From positions 1 to 64,000 of the forward strand of contig CAZIZN010000021.1 in assembly GCA_964543795.1 (NCBI GenBank): 64,000 nucleotides of DNA, given 5' to 3'. Made by a program: the position numbers and the translations under genes. The DNA is from JACKIC01 sp964543795. Lineage in GTDB: Bacteria > Planctomycetota > UBA1135 > UBA2386. Positions within the stretch are counted from its first letter, which is position 1. Each line of letters opens with the position of its first letter. This document shows, piece after piece, positions 63,113 to 64,000 of the stretch. The notes below the pieces were generated by a model that worked only from the letters and a program-made list of their open reading frames with translations, was not told the DNA's origin and did no database searches.

Positions 63113-63236
63113 GATAGAAAAATCGGCCGCCGGGCTCACACCCCCGGCGGCCGAAGCCACTCTTCGCTCTCTCGTGTCGAAGCAGCCGCCTGTTGCAGGG
63201 CCTCGCGGCCCCGCGCAGGCGACTGTCTCGCTTGCG
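63113..63236 (-). ncRNA. Putative structured small RNA with intrinsic terminator
   Basis: On the minus strand, TTGTGG and TACAGA (about 63270 and 63247-63242) form a possible promoter 18 bp apart. Downstream, the RNA would fold into CGCCTG...CAGGCG enclosing GGGCC-GCGA-GGCCC, then a CTTCG...CGAAG hairpin, then a perfect 12-bp stem (TCGGCCGCCGGG / CCCGGCGGCCGA, 63119-63150) followed by five T (63118-63114). No ORF fits. The T-tract orientation shows that a minus-strand transcript ends here, and the tRNA starts 110 bp further on. It may be a 6S-type or other regulatory RNA; I cannot name it. Confidence 0.4.
63114..63150 (-). terminator. Intrinsic terminator (12-bp stem plus T5), minus strand
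   Basis: A perfect 12-bp GC-rich inverted repeat with an 8-nt loop, followed on the minus strand by TTTTT. This is the only textbook intrinsic terminator seen in the window. It must end a minus-strand transcript starting between here and about 63290, where no protein gene is seen. Confidence 0.8.
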
Positions 63237-63291
63237 CGGGATCTGTAGGACGAACGTCCGGCAGCCCACAAGGGGCACGTTCCCGGCCCCC

Positions 63292-64000
63292 ATGGCAACG
63301 CCCCCAACCCACCGCCTTCGCCTCGGTTTCGCCGGTTCCGGCGGCGGGCCGCAACCGCACCTGTCGGTCGACGGCATGACACCGTCGGGCCCCAACCTCT
63401 CGCACTGGCCGGGCAACCGCACGCCGCCGCAGTGGAAGAGCGACCTCAGCACCGGCATCGCGCTGCGGTTCGCGCGCGCCCCGCACGAGGAGCAGCGCGC
63501 GTTCCTCGGCGACGTCGAGGTCGTGCTCAACGACCACTACGACACCGACGGCTTCGGCGCGCTGCTCGCCGTGCTGCGGCCCGAGGTCGCGTTCGCGCGC
63601 GAAGAGCTGCTGCTCGCGGCGGCGGCCACCGGCGACTACGGCGTCTGGCAGACCGCGCGCACGTTCGCGATCGACCGCACCGTGGCGCTGCTCGCGCACG
63701 CGGACTCGCCGGCGGCCGGCGAGTTCCGCGGCATCGCCGACCCCGACCAGCTGGCGCTGCGCCGCTACGCGTTCCTGCTCGAGCACGCCGAGGACGTGCT
63801 CGACCGTCCCGAACGCTTCGCGGCGGTCTGGCGCGACGAACAGGCCACCGTCGCCGAACAGATCGACCGCGGCCTGCGCGGCGCGATCGAACGCCAACCG
63901 TTCGCGGCGCTCGGCTTCGTCGCGCTGACCAGCCGCGGGGAGGTGCACCGGATGACGCTGAACACGCTCGCCGGCGCCTGGCGCGTGCTGCACGTCGAAC
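63292..64000 (+). CDS. Protein of unknown function, truncated at window edge
   Basis: At least 236 residues; the 3' end is beyond the window. ATG at 63292 (MATPPTHRLRLGFAGSGGGP). VVLNDHYDTDGFGALLAVLR (about 80-99) recalls the HxDxDG loop of DHH-type phosphoesterases, and LSHWPGNRTPPQWKSDLSTG near the start is conserved-looking, but I recognise no family. The later part is helical (YAFLLEHAEDVLDRPERFAA). No signal peptide. Possibly cytoplasmic hydrolase. The region 63237-63291 just before it shows nothing else. Confidence 0.6.
   Translation, partial: MATPPTHRLRLGFAGSGGGPQPHLSVDGMTPSGPNLSHWPGNRTPPQWKSDLSTGIALRFARAPHEEQRAFLGDVEVVLNDHYDTDGFGALLAVLRPEVAFAREELLLAAAATGDYGVWQTARTFAIDRTVALLAHADSPAAGEFRGIADPDQLALRRYAFLLEHAEDVLDRPERFAAVWRDEQATVAEQIDRGLRGAIERQPFAALGFVALTSRGEVHRMTLNTLAGAWRVLHVE

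Overview
The window is a high-GC chromosomal stretch from a Gram-negative-type bacterium. I suggest a member of the Planctomycetota, with moderate confidence. The reasons are the many lipoproteins with short signal peptides, a lipoprotein formylglycine-type sulfatase, a DUF5916-type outer-membrane protein, a secreted protein with a GCPG motif, MoxR/DUF58/transglutaminase and BlaI/M56 pairs, and very large multi-domain glycosyltransferases. No 16S rRNA or other decisive marker is present. No phage, transposase or CRISPR array was found.

Layout. 1-4247 (minus): a truncated sulfatase, a barrel-like lipoprotein and a secreted unknown. 4380-7590 (minus): an island of visibly lower GC holding a MauE/DoxX-like membrane protein, an unknown membrane-anchored protein, a cysteine-rich secreted protein and an ECF-like sigma factor whose 3' end crosses four perfect 10-bp repeats. 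7817-10051: an Alg13/Alg14-like glycosyltransferase pair and a LOR/SDH (ornithine cyclodeaminase-type) enzyme. 10157-12911: lipoproteins forming an LpoB / TPR (COG3014-like) / YcfL set next to a glycine-zipper lipoprotein. 13072-17105 (plus): MoxR ATPase, DUF58 and transglutaminase (TgpA-like). 17140-25679 (minus): a kinase-like protein, then five genes linked by stop/start overlaps (FchA-like, GpmI, M28 peptidase, large lipoprotein, double-DTG retropepsin). 25791-31036: small lipoproteins, a metallophosphoesterase, a membrane dipeptidase and an unknown. 31144-35711 (plus): glcD-glcE-glcF plus a TPR protein. 35863-38614 (minus): BlaI repressor, M56 peptidase and a secreted coiled-coil protein, with three dyads upstream. 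38726-39418: tandem repeats of about 110 bp containing a 100-N assembly gap. 39414-46585: two exported proteins, PilT and polyphosphate kinase.

46642-62827 is a cell-surface polysaccharide region: WecB, a 1353-aa three-part glycosyltransferase, a GT4 enzyme and an SGNH hydrolase on the minus strand; then Wzm, Wzt with a C-terminal binding domain, a methyltransferase with a C-terminal coiled coil, and a 1253-aa three-part glycosyltransferase on the plus strand. The plus-strand set reads as an ABC-dependent export system in which the methyltransferase could cap the chain recognised by Wzt, as WbdD does in some O-antigen systems. That comparison is inference.

The right edge holds a tRNA-Asp(GTC) with encoded CCA and a clear promoter, an upstream structured RNA candidate ending in an intrinsic terminator, and a truncated gene of unknown function. 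Many neighbouring genes share ATGA, GTGA or TTGA stop/start overlaps, so translational coupling appears to be common here.
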